Below are positions 8,281 to 16,657 of a stretch of DNA of 64,000 nucleotides, one piece after another. A program made the position numbers and the translations under genes. This DNA is from Rudaea cellulosilytica DSM 22992 (lineage in GTDB: Bacteria; Pseudomonadota; Gammaproteobacteria; Xanthomonadales; Rhodanobacteraceae): positions 221,092-285,091 of the forward strand of contig NZ_KB899241.1 of NCBI RefSeq assembly GCF_000378125.1, in the 5' to 3' direction. Every line of letters starts with the position of its first letter. The stretch's first letter is position 1. The notes beneath the pieces were generated by a model. It did no database searches. It had not been told where the DNA came from and saw nothing but the letters and a program-made list of their open reading frames with translations.

Positions 8281-9231
8281 TCAGAACACCATGTTGAGCG
8301 CCAGCGCCGGCGTCACCGAGGCCGGCGCCGTGCTCGTGCGCGGAATCACGCGTACTCCGAGCAACAGGCCGATATTCGCGTCCCAGTTGTATTCGACCGC
8401 GGGGGCGAGTGCGAACGACGCGTGCGGCCCAGTGTCGACGCGCACGTCATCCGCCGCTGCGTCAGGCGTGGAGCGGCCGACGATGCGCGTGCTCGCGGCA
8501 TGGCGATAGACGACGTCGGCCGCGAGCACCCAGTTTTGGGTCAAGCTGTATTCGAAGGCAAGATCGACGCTGCCGACGTCGCCCGGGCTCGCCGTACCGC
8601 GGAAGCCCCGCTCCGTGCCGTAGACGCTGGCGTCCTCGATGTTCGCATCGCGCGAGAAGGCCCAGGAAAAATTCAGACGCGTGCGCAGGATGCGCCCGTT
8701 CGGCATCCAGTAATAGGTCTGCATGTACCAGCCCAGCGTAGTCGTCTGCGCGCCGCTGCCGAAGCCGTCGCCGAGATGGTTGCCGAGGTGGTCGAATTTG
8801 CCGGTCGGCAACGACTGCTGCACGTTGAACGCCATCGCCGGCAGGCCGCTGTCGGCGTCGAAGCGGGTGACGCTCCATTGCGCCTGCACGCTGACGTCGC
8901 CGATGCCGACATGCGAAGAACCGGCACCGCCGTCGATGCGGTTGTAGCCGAAAGTCGGGATCATGCCGATGGTCAGGCGATCGGTGAGTCCGTAGTTGAT
9001 GTAGGTCAGCGAGCCGAAGCCGTCGGAGTGTGGCGCCATCACGTCATATAGATACGGTTCGACCAGCCAATGTCCCTGCGGCAGCGCGCCGGCCGACGGC
9101 GCCAGCATCGGACCGGTCCACCAGGCTTCGTCCAGCGACTGGCGCGCCGACGGCTCTGCGGCATCGGCGAGCGCGCAGGCCAGCAGCGCCAAAAATCCCG
9201 CGGCACGAACGACTGTCGATACGAACGCCAC
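8281..9231 (-). CDS. Outer-membrane beta-barrel protein, phenol-pathway (MetA)-type
   Basis: A 316-residue exported protein. GTG at 9231 is preferred because GGGGGAG lies just upstream and an N-terminal signal (VVRAAGFLALLACALADA) follows at once; a frame opening 225 bases upstream lacks these. The mature part is rich in alternating aromatic/polar strands, with WLVEPYLYDV, INYGLTDRLTIGMIPTFGYN and VEYNWDANIGLLLGVRV, and ends in Phe (ALNMVF), the usual barrel-assembly signal. The pattern fits the transporter family first noted in phenol-degradation clusters; its cargo is unknown. The promoter region is shared with the divergent amgK gene. Confidence 0.72.
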   Translation of the reverse strand: MAFVSTVVRAAGFLALLACALADAAEPSARQSLDEAWWTGPMLAPSAGALPQGHWLVEPYLYDVMAPHSDGFGSLTYINYGLTDRLTIGMIPTFGYNRIDGGAGSSHVGIGDVSVQAQWSVTRFDADSGLPAMAFNVQQSLPTGKFDHLGNHLGDGFGSGAQTTTLGWYMQTYYWMPNGRILRTRLNFSWAFSRDANIEDASVYGTERGFRGTASPGDVGSVDLAFEYSLTQNWVLAADVVYRHAASTRIVGRSTPDAAADDVRVDTGPHASFALAPAVEYNWDANIGLLLGVRVIPRTSTAPASVTPALALNMVF

Positions 9232-9366
9232 GATCGAGCTCTCCCCCGCCAAAGTGCGCCTATGCTGGCCGTTGACCTGTCGACACGACAGGGTCACTGC
9301 GCAGCAAATCGACGGGGCCAATTCCGCATATGTCGCGGGCCCGTGCATCGCCGCGACCGCAGCCGC

Positions 9367-9372
9367 TACACT
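9367..9372 (+). promoter_or_regulatory. Candidate -10 box for amgK
   Basis: TACACT ends eight bases before the amgK ATG. If used, transcription would begin at or within a base or two of the start codon and the mRNA would be leaderless; no Shine-Dalgarno is visible before the ATG. No good -35 is seen, so this is tentative. Confidence 0.35.
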
Positions 9373-9379
9373 GCCGCGC

Positions 9380-10402
9380 ATGACCGATCCGCAATCGTCC
9401 CGACGCAGCGAACTGCAGGCTTTCGTCGCCGCGCATTTTCCGCAAGATGGCTTCACTCTGGCCCCCGCCTCGGCCGACGCGAGCTTCCGCAGCTACTGGC
9501 GCGTCGACATCGGCGGCGAAACGCGTGTCGTCATGGACGCGCCGCCGGACAAGGAAGACATCGCACCGTGGCTCGACATCGGCGCGCGCTTGCATGATGC
9601 GGGCCTGCACACGCCGCAAGTGTTCGCGGTCGACCACGCACGCGGCTTCATCCTCATGGAAGACCTCGGCAACCGCACCTACCTGCCTGAGTTGAACGCG
9701 GCCAGCGCGGACGCGCTCTACGGCGACGCACTCGATGCGCTGCTGACGATGCAGACGCGCGTGTCGCCGGCGGGCCTGCCTGCATTCGACGAAGCCCTGC
9801 TCCGTACCGGAATGGAAAATCTGCCGATCTGGCTGTTCGAACGGCACCTCGGTTTCGTGCCCGACAGCGAGGATCGCGCCACGATCGAGGCGGCATTCGC
9901 CATGCTCGTCGCCAATGCGCGCGCACAGCCGCAGGTGTTCGTGCATCGCGACTTCCACAGCCGCAACCTGATGATCGCGACGCGCGGCAACCCGGGGATA
10001 ATCGATTTCCAAGGCGCACTGCACGGCCCGATCGCCTATGACCTCGCCTCGCTGCTGCGCGATTGCTATATCGCCTGGCCGCGCGAGCGCGTCGACGTGT
10101 GGATGCGCGAATACCACCAGCGCCTGCGCACAGCCGCGGTCATCGATGCCGATGCGGCCACGTTCCGGCGCTGGTTCGACCTTATCGGACTGCAGCGACA
10201 CACACGCCTGCTCGGCCAGTTCTGCCGACTCAACTATCGCGACGGCAAGCCCGGCTATCTCAACGATCTGCCGCAGACCCTGCGCTACGTGCTCGATGTC
10301 GCGCGCGGCTATCGCGAGCTTGCCACATTCGCCGCGCTGATCGAACGCGCCGTCGGCGACCGCGACATCACGCGCCCGCGCGCGCGGGAGCAGCCTGCGT
10401 GA
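9380..10402 (+). CDS. amgK: N-acetylmuramate/N-acetylglucosamine kinase
   Basis: A 340-residue kinase of the aminoglycoside phosphotransferase fold that phosphorylates the anomeric position of MurNAc (and GlcNAc) released during peptidoglycan recycling in the cytoplasm. The Brenner motif VHRDFHSRNLM and the metal-binding GIIDFQGA are intact. The N-terminal lobe includes SFRSYWRV and a VMDAPPDKED stretch. It overlaps murU by GTGA. The pair is the AmgK-MurU salvage route known from Pseudomonas putida, which bypasses de novo UDP-MurNAc synthesis and the fosfomycin target MurA. The start is MTDPQ, chosen because upstream residues read like intergenic DNA. Confidence 0.92.
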   Translation: MTDPQSSRRSELQAFVAAHFPQDGFTLAPASADASFRSYWRVDIGGETRVVMDAPPDKEDIAPWLDIGARLHDAGLHTPQVFAVDHARGFILMEDLGNRTYLPELNAASADALYGDALDALLTMQTRVSPAGLPAFDEALLRTGMENLPIWLFERHLGFVPDSEDRATIEAAFAMLVANARAQPQVFVHRDFHSRNLMIATRGNPGIIDFQGALHGPIAYDLASLLRDCYIAWPRERVDVWMREYHQRLRTAAVIDADAATFRRWFDLIGLQRHTRLLGQFCRLNYRDGKPGYLNDLPQTLRYVLDVARGYRELATFAALIERAVGDRDITRPRAREQPA

Positions 10403-11103
10403 TCGAGCGCGCCCTGATCTTCGCCGCCGGCCGCGGCGAGCGCATGCGTCCGCTCACCGACGCGACGGCGAAGCCGTTGCTCAAAGTCGCCGGCAAGCGC
10501 CTGATCGAATACCACCTCGAAAGCCTCGCACGCGCGGGCGTGCGCGAGGTCGTCATCAATACCTCGCATCTCGCCGAGCAGTTTCCGGCCGCGCTCGGCG
10601 ACGGCTCGCGCTGGAATTTGCGCATCCGCTATTCGTACGAAGGCCCGACGCCGCTCGAAACCGGCGGCGGCATGCGCCATGCACTGCCCTTGCTCGGGGC
10701 CGCCCCGTTCATCGCCGTGAACGGGGATATTTTTACCAATCTGGATTTTTCCACTTTGCCGCAAAATCCATCCGGGCTGGCGCATCTCGTCCTGGTCGAC
10801 AATCCGCCGCAGCATCCGCGCGGAGATTTCGTGCTGCGCGGCGGTTGGCTATACGACGAGGAAACGCCGCGGCTCACGTTCGCCGGCATCGGCGTTTACC
10901 GGCCCGAACTCATCGCCGCGCACGCGCCCGGAAGATTTCCGCTCGCGCCCCTCTTGCGCGAGGCGATGCGAGCGGCAAGAATCTCGGGCGAGCATCACCG
11001 CGGCGTGTGGGCCGACATCGGTACGGCGCAACGGCTGGCGACGCTCGAAGCCGACATCCTGGGGGAGCAGGGCGTCGTGCAGCAGAACCCGCAGGTCGGG
11101 TAG
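10399..11103 (+). CDS. murU: N-acetylmuramate alpha-1-phosphate uridylyltransferase
   Basis: A 234-residue nucleotidyltransferase that makes UDP-MurNAc from MurNAc-1-phosphate, completing the AmgK-MurU recycling bypass. The N-terminal signature FAAGRGERMRPLT and the following KPLLKVAGK are the nucleotide-binding loop and lysine of sugar-nucleotidyltransferases. ETGGGMRHAL and the metal-binding NGDIF are also present, as is a late WADIGT. The GTG start overlaps the amgK stop by four bases, so coexpression is near certain. No terminator is seen directly downstream. Confidence 0.93.
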   Translation: MIERALIFAAGRGERMRPLTDATAKPLLKVAGKRLIEYHLESLARAGVREVVINTSHLAEQFPAALGDGSRWNLRIRYSYEGPTPLETGGGMRHALPLLGAAPFIAVNGDIFTNLDFSTLPQNPSGLAHLVLVDNPPQHPRGDFVLRGGWLYDEETPRLTFAGIGVYRPELIAAHAPGRFPLAPLLREAMRAARISGEHHRGVWADIGTAQRLATLEADILGEQGVVQQNPQVG

Positions 11104-11276
11104 TACCTGCAATCCACGCGGACCGCATCGCGGTGTGCGGTGGTGCGCTCGACCCGGACCAACACGGACTGCTCGCCGACAGGCTGTCGACAAACACGGT
11201 TTTCGGTCGTGGCGTCATCGCGGCGCAATCTGTCGCGGTTCAAATCGTTTGATTGACGCAAACATGGAGACCGTTC

Positions 11277-14090
11277 ATGCCTCATCTCGCAGCACGCCGT
11301 CGTCTCGCGCTCGTCATCGCTCTGGCACTGGGCATCGGCAGCCCGCTCGCCATCGCCGCACCCTCGAGCATTGATTACGAAGACCACTTCGAATTCGACG
11401 CAAGCCTCGATGCTCCGTATCTCGCCGATGTGGCGCACAGCCGCGAATTCACCCTGCACTTGCGTTTCCCCGGTGCGGCCGACGGCAGCGTCATCGGCTG
11501 GAAGCTGGAAATCGTCGATGCCAACGGCGCCGTCGTGCGCACATGGCGCGGCGAGGAAAACCTGCAGCGCGGTTCCGTTGACGCGCAGGTGCGCTGGTCC
11601 GAGTTCGATCCGCAGAACAGCGCACTGCCGAACGGCATTTACACCGCGCGCATGTCTGCGTACGCGTTGCCGTCCTACCTCGGCGGCGGTGACACGTACG
11701 GCACGCTCGCGCAGCGCGTGGATGCCGCGCTGGGCAATTCCTCGAACGACATCATCGAACAGGATTCCGAAGTCAAGGTGGGCTATGTCGAGCCGCCGCT
11801 GATGCCCGCATTCGCGCCGCTGCCAACGAACGCTTCTACGCACGCATCGCAGCCGGACTCGACGGGCCCGCAATCGGCGCAGGCCGCACGCCAATCGACG
11901 ATCGACTCCACCTCGGCTACCGCGAGCCTGCCCTACACGGTCTACTACGGCAACCTGCACAGCCAGACCGGCCTGTCCGACGGCAGCGGTTATCCGCTGT
12001 CGAGCTGCAACAGCGAGCAGAACCCGCAGAGCGGCACGGGCGGCAATGCGACTGCCGCCTACACCTATGCGATGAACCACGGTCTCGATTTTCTTATGAC
12101 CAGCGAACACAACCACATGTTCGATGGTTCGACCAGCACCAATACCTCGGCCAATCCGACTTCGGTCAAGGCGCTGTACCAGTCCGGCCAGACGATGATG
12201 AGCAACTGGAACGCCTCCCACACCAACTTCCTCGCCCTGGCGGGCATGGAGTGGGGCGTGATCAGCAACGGCGGCCATATGAACGTCTTCAACGCCGACA
12301 AGCTAGTGGAATGGGAGTACAACAGCTCGAACCAGTTGCTCGGCGACATCTTCGTGGCGAAGAGCGACTACGCCAGCATGTACACGACGATGAAGAACAA
12401 CGGCTGGATCGGCCAGTTCAACCATCCGGCCAGCACCGGCCAGTTCACGATCAACGGAACCGACCTCGCCTACACCGCCGACGGCGATGCGGTGATGGTC
12501 ACTTGCGAAATCATGAATTCGTCCGCCTTCTCGAACGTCGAAGACGAGTCGCAGGGCGCGGGCGGTGGCTACGCGGCCGCGTGCAACAAGCTGCTCGAAG
12601 CCGGCTACCACGTCGCCTTCTCGTCCGACCAGGACAACCACTGCGCCAACTGGGGTGCCAGCTACAGCAACCGCACCGGCGTGCTGCTGCCGACCGGCCA
12701 GGCGCTGAACCGCACGAACTTCCTCGCCGCACTGCAAGCGCGCCACGTGTTCGCTACCTGGGACAAGACCGCGCAGATCGTGCTGACCACCGACGGCGGC
12801 CACATCATGGGCGACCAGTTCAGCCATTCGGGCGCACTCACCCTCACCGTCAACTATGCGCCCGGCACCGGCCGCAGCGCATCGACCGTGAAGATCTACC
12901 AAGGCGTACCGGGCAGCAATGGCACGGTCACCTCGACCACGCTGAGCGGCAATACCTACACGACCACACCGGCGAACGGCAGCTACTTCTACTATGCCGT
13001 GGTCACCCAGGACAACGGCACGCAGCTTTACTCCGCGCCGGTGTGGGTGAACCAGGGCGCGAGCAGCGGCGATACGACACCGCCGACGGTCAGCGCCTCC
13101 GAATCGGGCACGAGCGGCACGATCACGCTGTCGGCCACGGCCAGCGACAACGTCGGCGTGAGCAAGGTCGAGTTCTACGTTGACAACGTACTCAACGCGA
13201 CCGACACGACCTCGCCGTACTCGTCCACGCTCGACTCGACCACGCTCGCCAACGGCAGCCACAACCTGGTCGCCAAGGCCTATGACGCGGCCGGCAATAT
13301 CGGCACGAGCAGCACGGTCGCTTTCTCGGTCAGCAACTCGACGACCGACACGACACCGCCGACCGTGAGCGCCTCCGAATCGGGCACGAGCGGCACGATC
13401 ACGCTGTCGGCCACGGCCAGCGACAACGTCGGCGTGAGCAAGGTCGAGTTCTACGTCGACAATGCGCTCAAGGCGACCGACACGGCCTCGCCGTACTCGT
13501 CCACGCTCGATTCGACCACGCTCGCCAACGGCAGCCACAACCTCGTCGCCAAGGCCTATGACGCGGCCGGCAACGTCGGCACGAGTTCAACGGTCGCATT
13601 CTCAGTCAGCAACACGGTCACCGCGACCGAACTGATCACGAACGGCGGCTTCGAATCCGGCAGCACTGGCTGGACCGCGACAAGCGGCGTGATCACGAAT
13701 CAGACCGGCGAGTCGGCGCATGCCGGAAGCTACTACGCCTGGCTCGACGGCTACGGCGCGGCTACGACCGACACGGTCAAGCAGAGCGTGTCGATTCCCT
13801 CGGCCGCGACCACGGCGACGCTGTCGTTCTGGCTGCACGTCGACACCGCCGAGACGACCACGACGACCAAGTACGACACGCTGACCGTGCAACTGCTCAA
13901 CAGCTCGGGCACCGTGTTGACGACACTGGCGACCTACTCGAACCTCAACGCGAACACGGGTTACGCGCAAAAGAGCTTCGATGTGAGCACGTACAAGGGC
14001 CAGACCGTGCAGGTCTACTTCAAGGGCGTCGAGGACAGCGCGTACCAGACCTCGTTCGTCATCGACGACGTCAGCCTGAAGTCGCAGTAA
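11277..14090 (+). CDS. Secreted CehA/DUF3604-like metallohydrolase with Ig repeats
   Basis: A 937-residue exported protein. The signal peptide covers residues 1-28 (LVIALALGIGSPLAIAA). Residues roughly 30-190 form a beta-rich region. A PHP-like metal site follows: YGNLHSQTGLSDGS, DFLMTSEHNH, AGMEWG, FNHP and SSDQDNHC, as in CehA/McbA and DUF3604 proteins. Then come two nearly identical 92-residue bacterial Ig-like domains (each with DNVGVSKVEFYVDN) and a C-terminal jelly-roll-like module (ELITNGGFESGSTGW to SFVIDDVSL) of carbohydrate-binding type. It probably acts on a phosphoester or sugar polymer outside the cell; substrate unknown. The start follows ATGGAGA and puts the signal peptide first. 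Confidence 0.75.
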   Translation: MPHLAARRRLALVIALALGIGSPLAIAAPSSIDYEDHFEFDASLDAPYLADVAHSREFTLHLRFPGAADGSVIGWKLEIVDANGAVVRTWRGEENLQRGSVDAQVRWSEFDPQNSALPNGIYTARMSAYALPSYLGGGDTYGTLAQRVDAALGNSSNDIIEQDSEVKVGYVEPPLMPAFAPLPTNASTHASQPDSTGPQSAQAARQSTIDSTSATASLPYTVYYGNLHSQTGLSDGSGYPLSSCNSEQNPQSGTGGNATAAYTYAMNHGLDFLMTSEHNHMFDGSTSTNTSANPTSVKALYQSGQTMMSNWNASHTNFLALAGMEWGVISNGGHMNVFNADKLVEWEYNSSNQLLGDIFVAKSDYASMYTTMKNNGWIGQFNHPASTGQFTINGTDLAYTADGDAVMVTCEIMNSSAFSNVEDESQGAGGGYAAACNKLLEAGYHVAFSSDQDNHCANWGASYSNRTGVLLPTGQALNRTNFLAALQARHVFATWDKTAQIVLTTDGGHIMGDQFSHSGALTLTVNYAPGTGRSASTVKIYQGVPGSNGTVTSTTLSGNTYTTTPANGSYFYYAVVTQDNGTQLYSAPVWVNQGASSGDTTPPTVSASESGTSGTITLSATASDNVGVSKVEFYVDNVLNATDTTSPYSSTLDSTTLANGSHNLVAKAYDAAGNIGTSSTVAFSVSNSTTDTTPPTVSASESGTSGTITLSATASDNVGVSKVEFYVDNALKATDTASPYSSTLDSTTLANGSHNLVAKAYDAAGNVGTSSTVAFSVSNTVTATELITNGGFESGSTGWTATSGVITNQTGESAHAGSYYAWLDGYGAATTDTVKQSVSIPSAATTATLSFWLHVDTAETTTTTKYDTLTVQLLNSSGTVLTTLATYSNLNANTGYAQKSFDVSTYKGQTVQVYFKGVEDSAYQTSFVIDDVSLKSQ
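13074..13616 (+). repeat. Two 276-bp tandem repeats (Ig domains)
   Basis: Units 13074-13349 and 13350-13616 are nearly identical at DNA level with a period of exactly 276 bp (92 codons). Each encodes one Ig-like domain. The low divergence points to a recent duplication or ongoing homogenisation. Confidence 0.9.
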
Positions 14091-14099
14091 CCGGGCTAG

Positions 14100-14135
14100 C
14101 CAAGCGGCGCGCCCGCGGGACCGGGCGCGCCTTGG
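14100..14135. terminator. Strong hairpin after the CehA-like gene
   Basis: CCAAG (14100-14104) pairs with CTTGG (14131-14135), and GCGCGCCCG (14107-14115) with CGGGCGCGC (14122-14130). There is no T-run, so it may protect the mRNA end or act with Rho rather than be a classical terminator. Confidence 0.55.
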
Positions 14136-14216
14136 CACGAATCCGGCGCGGCGTGCCAGTTCCGGAATGACTTTCCCCCACCCGTGTGGGAACACGATAG
14201 ATCGGGGTGCTGCGGT

Positions 14217-14222
14217 ACAATC
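14217..14222 (+). promoter_or_regulatory. Candidate -10 box for the WGR gene
   Basis: TACAAT lies five bases before the ATG at 14228, which would give a leaderless transcript. The -35 region is poor and there is no Shine-Dalgarno. Confidence 0.4.
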
Positions 14223-14227
14223 CCGCC

Positions 14228-14485
14228 ATGCGCATCCTCCTGCAAACCCAGCCGCAAGCTGCCGAAGCGCCACGCTACTATCAGATCCAGTTGCAACAGG
14301 ATTTGCTCGGTGGCTGGACGCTGACGCGCGAGTGGGGCCAGCAGGGCGGACGCGCAAGCCTGAAGCGCGAGGTATTCCTCGAACGCGACGACGCGCTCGC
14401 CGCGTTCGAGCACGCGCGCGACACGCAGATCAAGCGTGGCTTTCGCCTGATGTTCAGTCAGGGAATCGATTCGCCGTACTCTTAG
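14228..14485 (+). CDS. WGR domain protein
   Basis: An 85-residue protein that is essentially one WGR domain: YYQIQLQQDLLGGWTLTREWGQQGG carries the Trp-Gly-Arg-type core (here WGQQGG with a later Arg), and KREVFLERDDALAAFEHA the following helix. WGR domains bind nucleic acid or partner proteins and occur in PARPs and in MolR-type proteins; small stand-alone versions are common in proteobacteria and have no fixed role. It is followed by hemE in the same direction, 42 bp later. Confidence 0.75.
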   Translation: MRILLQTQPQAAEAPRYYQIQLQQDLLGGWTLTREWGQQGGRASLKREVFLERDDALAAFEHARDTQIKRGFRLMFSQGIDSPYS

Positions 14486-14527
14486 CCCTTCTTCTCCCGC
14501 CTGGAGAAGAGACCAAAAGAAACTTCC

Positions 14528-15583
14528 ATGCAAAACGATCGTTTCCTGCGCGCGCTTGCGCGCCACCCCGTCGATGCCACACCAGTCTGGATCATGCGCC
14601 AGGCCGGACGCTACCTGCCCGAGTACCGCGCCACGCGCGCACGCGCCGGCAGCTTCGTCAATCTGTGCAAGACGCCCGAGTTGGCCTGCGAGGTCACGCT
14701 GCAACCGATCGCGCGCTATCCGCTCGACGCGGCGATCCTGTTCTCCGACATCCTGACGATTCCCGATGCAATGGGCCTGGGCCTGTCGGTCGACGAAGGC
14801 GTTGGTCCACGCTTCGCGAAGACCGTGCGCACGCTGGCCGAGATTGAAGCGCTCGGCGTGCCCGATGCGGAAACCGATCTGCGCTATGTCATGGACGCGG
14901 TTCGCCTGATCCGCCGTGAGCTCGACGGCAAAGTGCCGCTGATCGGCTTCGCCGGCAGCCCGTGGACGCTGGCCTGCTACATGGTCGAAGGTGCGGGCTC
15001 GGCGAGCTTCGCGCGACCGAAGGCGCTCGCACTCGAGGCGCCGGCGACGATGCACAAGCTGCTCGACGTGGTTGCGCGTTCGGTCGCCGCCTATCTTGCC
15101 GCACAAGCCGCGGCCGGCGCGCAAGCACTGATGGTGTTCGACACCTGGGGCGGCCTTCTGGCGCCGGCGATGTTCCGCGAATTCTCGCTGCGCTATCTCG
15201 CGCAGATCGCGCAGACCCTGAAGAACGATGCCGTTGCAAAAAACTTGCCGCTGATTCTTTTTTCCAAGGGCGCGAACGGCCATCTCGAAGCGCTCGCCGA
15301 CACCGGCTGCGACGCACTCGGCCTCGACTGGACGATCGGCCTCGACGAGGCGCGCATGCGGGTCGGTGCGCGCGTCGCGCTGCAGGGCAATCTCGACCCG
15401 GCCGTGCTGCATGCGAGTCCCGAAGCGATCCGCGCCGAGGTCGGCCGCGCGCTCGCGGATTTCGGCGCGCATCCGGGCCATGTGTTCAACCTCGGCCACG
15501 GCATCACGCCCGATGTCGATCCCGATCGCCTCGGCGTGCTGATCGACGCCGTGCACGAACTCAGCGCCGGCAAACTCGGCTAG
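14528..15583 (+). CDS. hemE: Uroporphyrinogen decarboxylase
   Basis: A 351-residue cytoplasmic enzyme that removes four acetate carboxyls from uroporphyrinogen III to give coproporphyrinogen III in heme synthesis. Both family signatures are visible: [16 protein letters not shown] near the N-terminus, holding the catalytic arginines, and [13 protein letters not shown]. The catalytic Asp is in [10 protein letters not shown], and [13 protein letters not shown] is near the end. Length matches the family. Its stop overlaps the stop of the convergent DUF900 gene within a single CTAG, so the two genes share their last bases. Confidence 0.96.
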   Translation: MQNDRFLRALARHPVDATPVWIMRQAGRYLPEYRATRARAGSFVNLCKTPELACEVTLQPIARYPLDAAILFSDILTIPDAMGLGLSVDEGVGPRFAKTVRTLAEIEALGVPDAETDLRYVMDAVRLIRRELDGKVPLIGFAGSPWTLACYMVEGAGSASFARPKALALEAPATMHKLLDVVARSVAAYLAAQAAAGAQALMVFDTWGGLLAPAMFREFSLRYLAQIAQTLKNDAVAKNLPLILFSKGANGHLEALADTGCDALGLDWTIGLDEARMRVGARVALQGNLDPAVLHASPEAIRAEVGRALADFGAHPGHVFNLGHGITPDVDPDRLGVLIDAVHELSAGKLG

Positions 15584-16614
15584 GCCGGTGCGGCTGCCGG
15601 CATCGGAATAGGCTGCGGCGCTGCCGGTTGTGCGTACGGCGCGACATCACGCGCGATGTAGTTGCGATCGACGCCGCGCAGGATATTGCGCACGACAGCG
15701 ATCGCCGGCGACGACTCGAACACGGCAGAATGCGCGCTGTCCTGCGTGTCGATGTAGTCGCTGACGTCGAACTCGAACACGTTGTCCCAGACATTGCCCG
15801 GATCGGCGAGACCGCTGCGCCCGAGCCGGCGCGTGCCGAAGTGCTTGAGCCCCGCCGACATGCCGAGCACCTGGTCGAGGCCGGTGTACAGCGCGGCGAT
15901 GCGATAGCACAGGTTGGCCATCAGGTTGCCATCGCTGCCGGATGGTTGGTCGCGCTCGAACAGGTCGTTGTCGACGTCGGCCGCGATCATGACGAACTGG
16001 TTGATCAAGCTGACGAGTTGTGGGTCGTTGAGCTGCTTCGACGCCGCGACGAGCGCCTCCTGCATCACGTAGTTGCCCATGCTGTGCGCGAGTACCGATA
16101 CCTTCATGCGGCAGAACTTGCCCGGATCGTCGGTACGCGCGGCAATGCGCTGGCGCACGGTCAGGTAATCGCTGAGTTCGACCAGCAGCCCAGAAAGATC
16201 GGGCGCGCTGTCACGCGCACTCTCGCGATCGGGCAGGTAACCGGCGACGTTGCCTTTCGACGGCCAGGAGTACAGCACGAGCTGGCCCATGTCGCCGGCG
16301 CCTTCCATGAGGCCGTTCTTGATCAACAGATAATCGTTGACGGTGTCTTCCCAGTCCGAGTTGTAGCCATGCACGAACAGGCAGAGCAGCTTCTGATCTT
16401 CGTGTTCGGCCTCGGGCACGATCGGGCACTCGGTGCCGATCGCCTTCAACTGTGCGACGAAGGCCTGGCGCGTCACCTTGGTCCACGCCGCGAGCGTATG
16501 CAGTTTGCCGGGATCGGCATCGGCCGGCGCGGTGTAGAAGCCCATCGTCGCCAGGCGCGAACCGAGTCGGTCGTCCTCGCGATTGCGATTGCTGATCATC
16601 AGGTAGGGGCGCAT
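15580..16614 (-). CDS. Alpha/beta hydrolase, DUF900 type
   Basis: A 344-residue protein with an alpha/beta-hydrolase core: the oxyanion region [16 protein letters not shown], the nucleophile elbow [11 protein letters not shown] and [11 protein letters not shown] as the acid-bearing strand. DUF900 proteins are uncharacterised serine hydrolases, sometimes exported; no signal peptide is seen here. The C-terminus is a Pro/Ala-rich tail. ATG 16614 is preferred because GGAGGC lies just before it. It is convergent with hemE and downstream of the large sensor kinase, 43 bp away, so it may share its transcript. Confidence 0.75.
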   Translation of the reverse strand: MRPYLMISNRNREDDRLGSRLATMGFYTAPADADPGKLHTLAAWTKVTRQAFVAQLKAIGTECPIVPEAEHEDQKLLCLFVHGYNSDWEDTVNDYLLIKNGLMEGAGDMGQLVLYSWPSKGNVAGYLPDRESARDSAPDLSGLLVELSDYLTVRQRIAARTDDPGKFCRMKVSVLAHSMGNYVMQEALVAASKQLNDPQLVSLINQFVMIAADVDNDLFERDQPSGSDGNLMANLCYRIAALYTGLDQVLGMSAGLKHFGTRRLGRSGLADPGNVWDNVFEFDVSDYIDTQDSAHSAVFESSPAIAVVRNILRGVDRNYIARDVAPYAQPAAPQPIPMPAAAPA

Positions 16615-16657
16615 GGCATTGCCTCCGGCCGCAGTGATACGAAGCCCGATTATGCCC

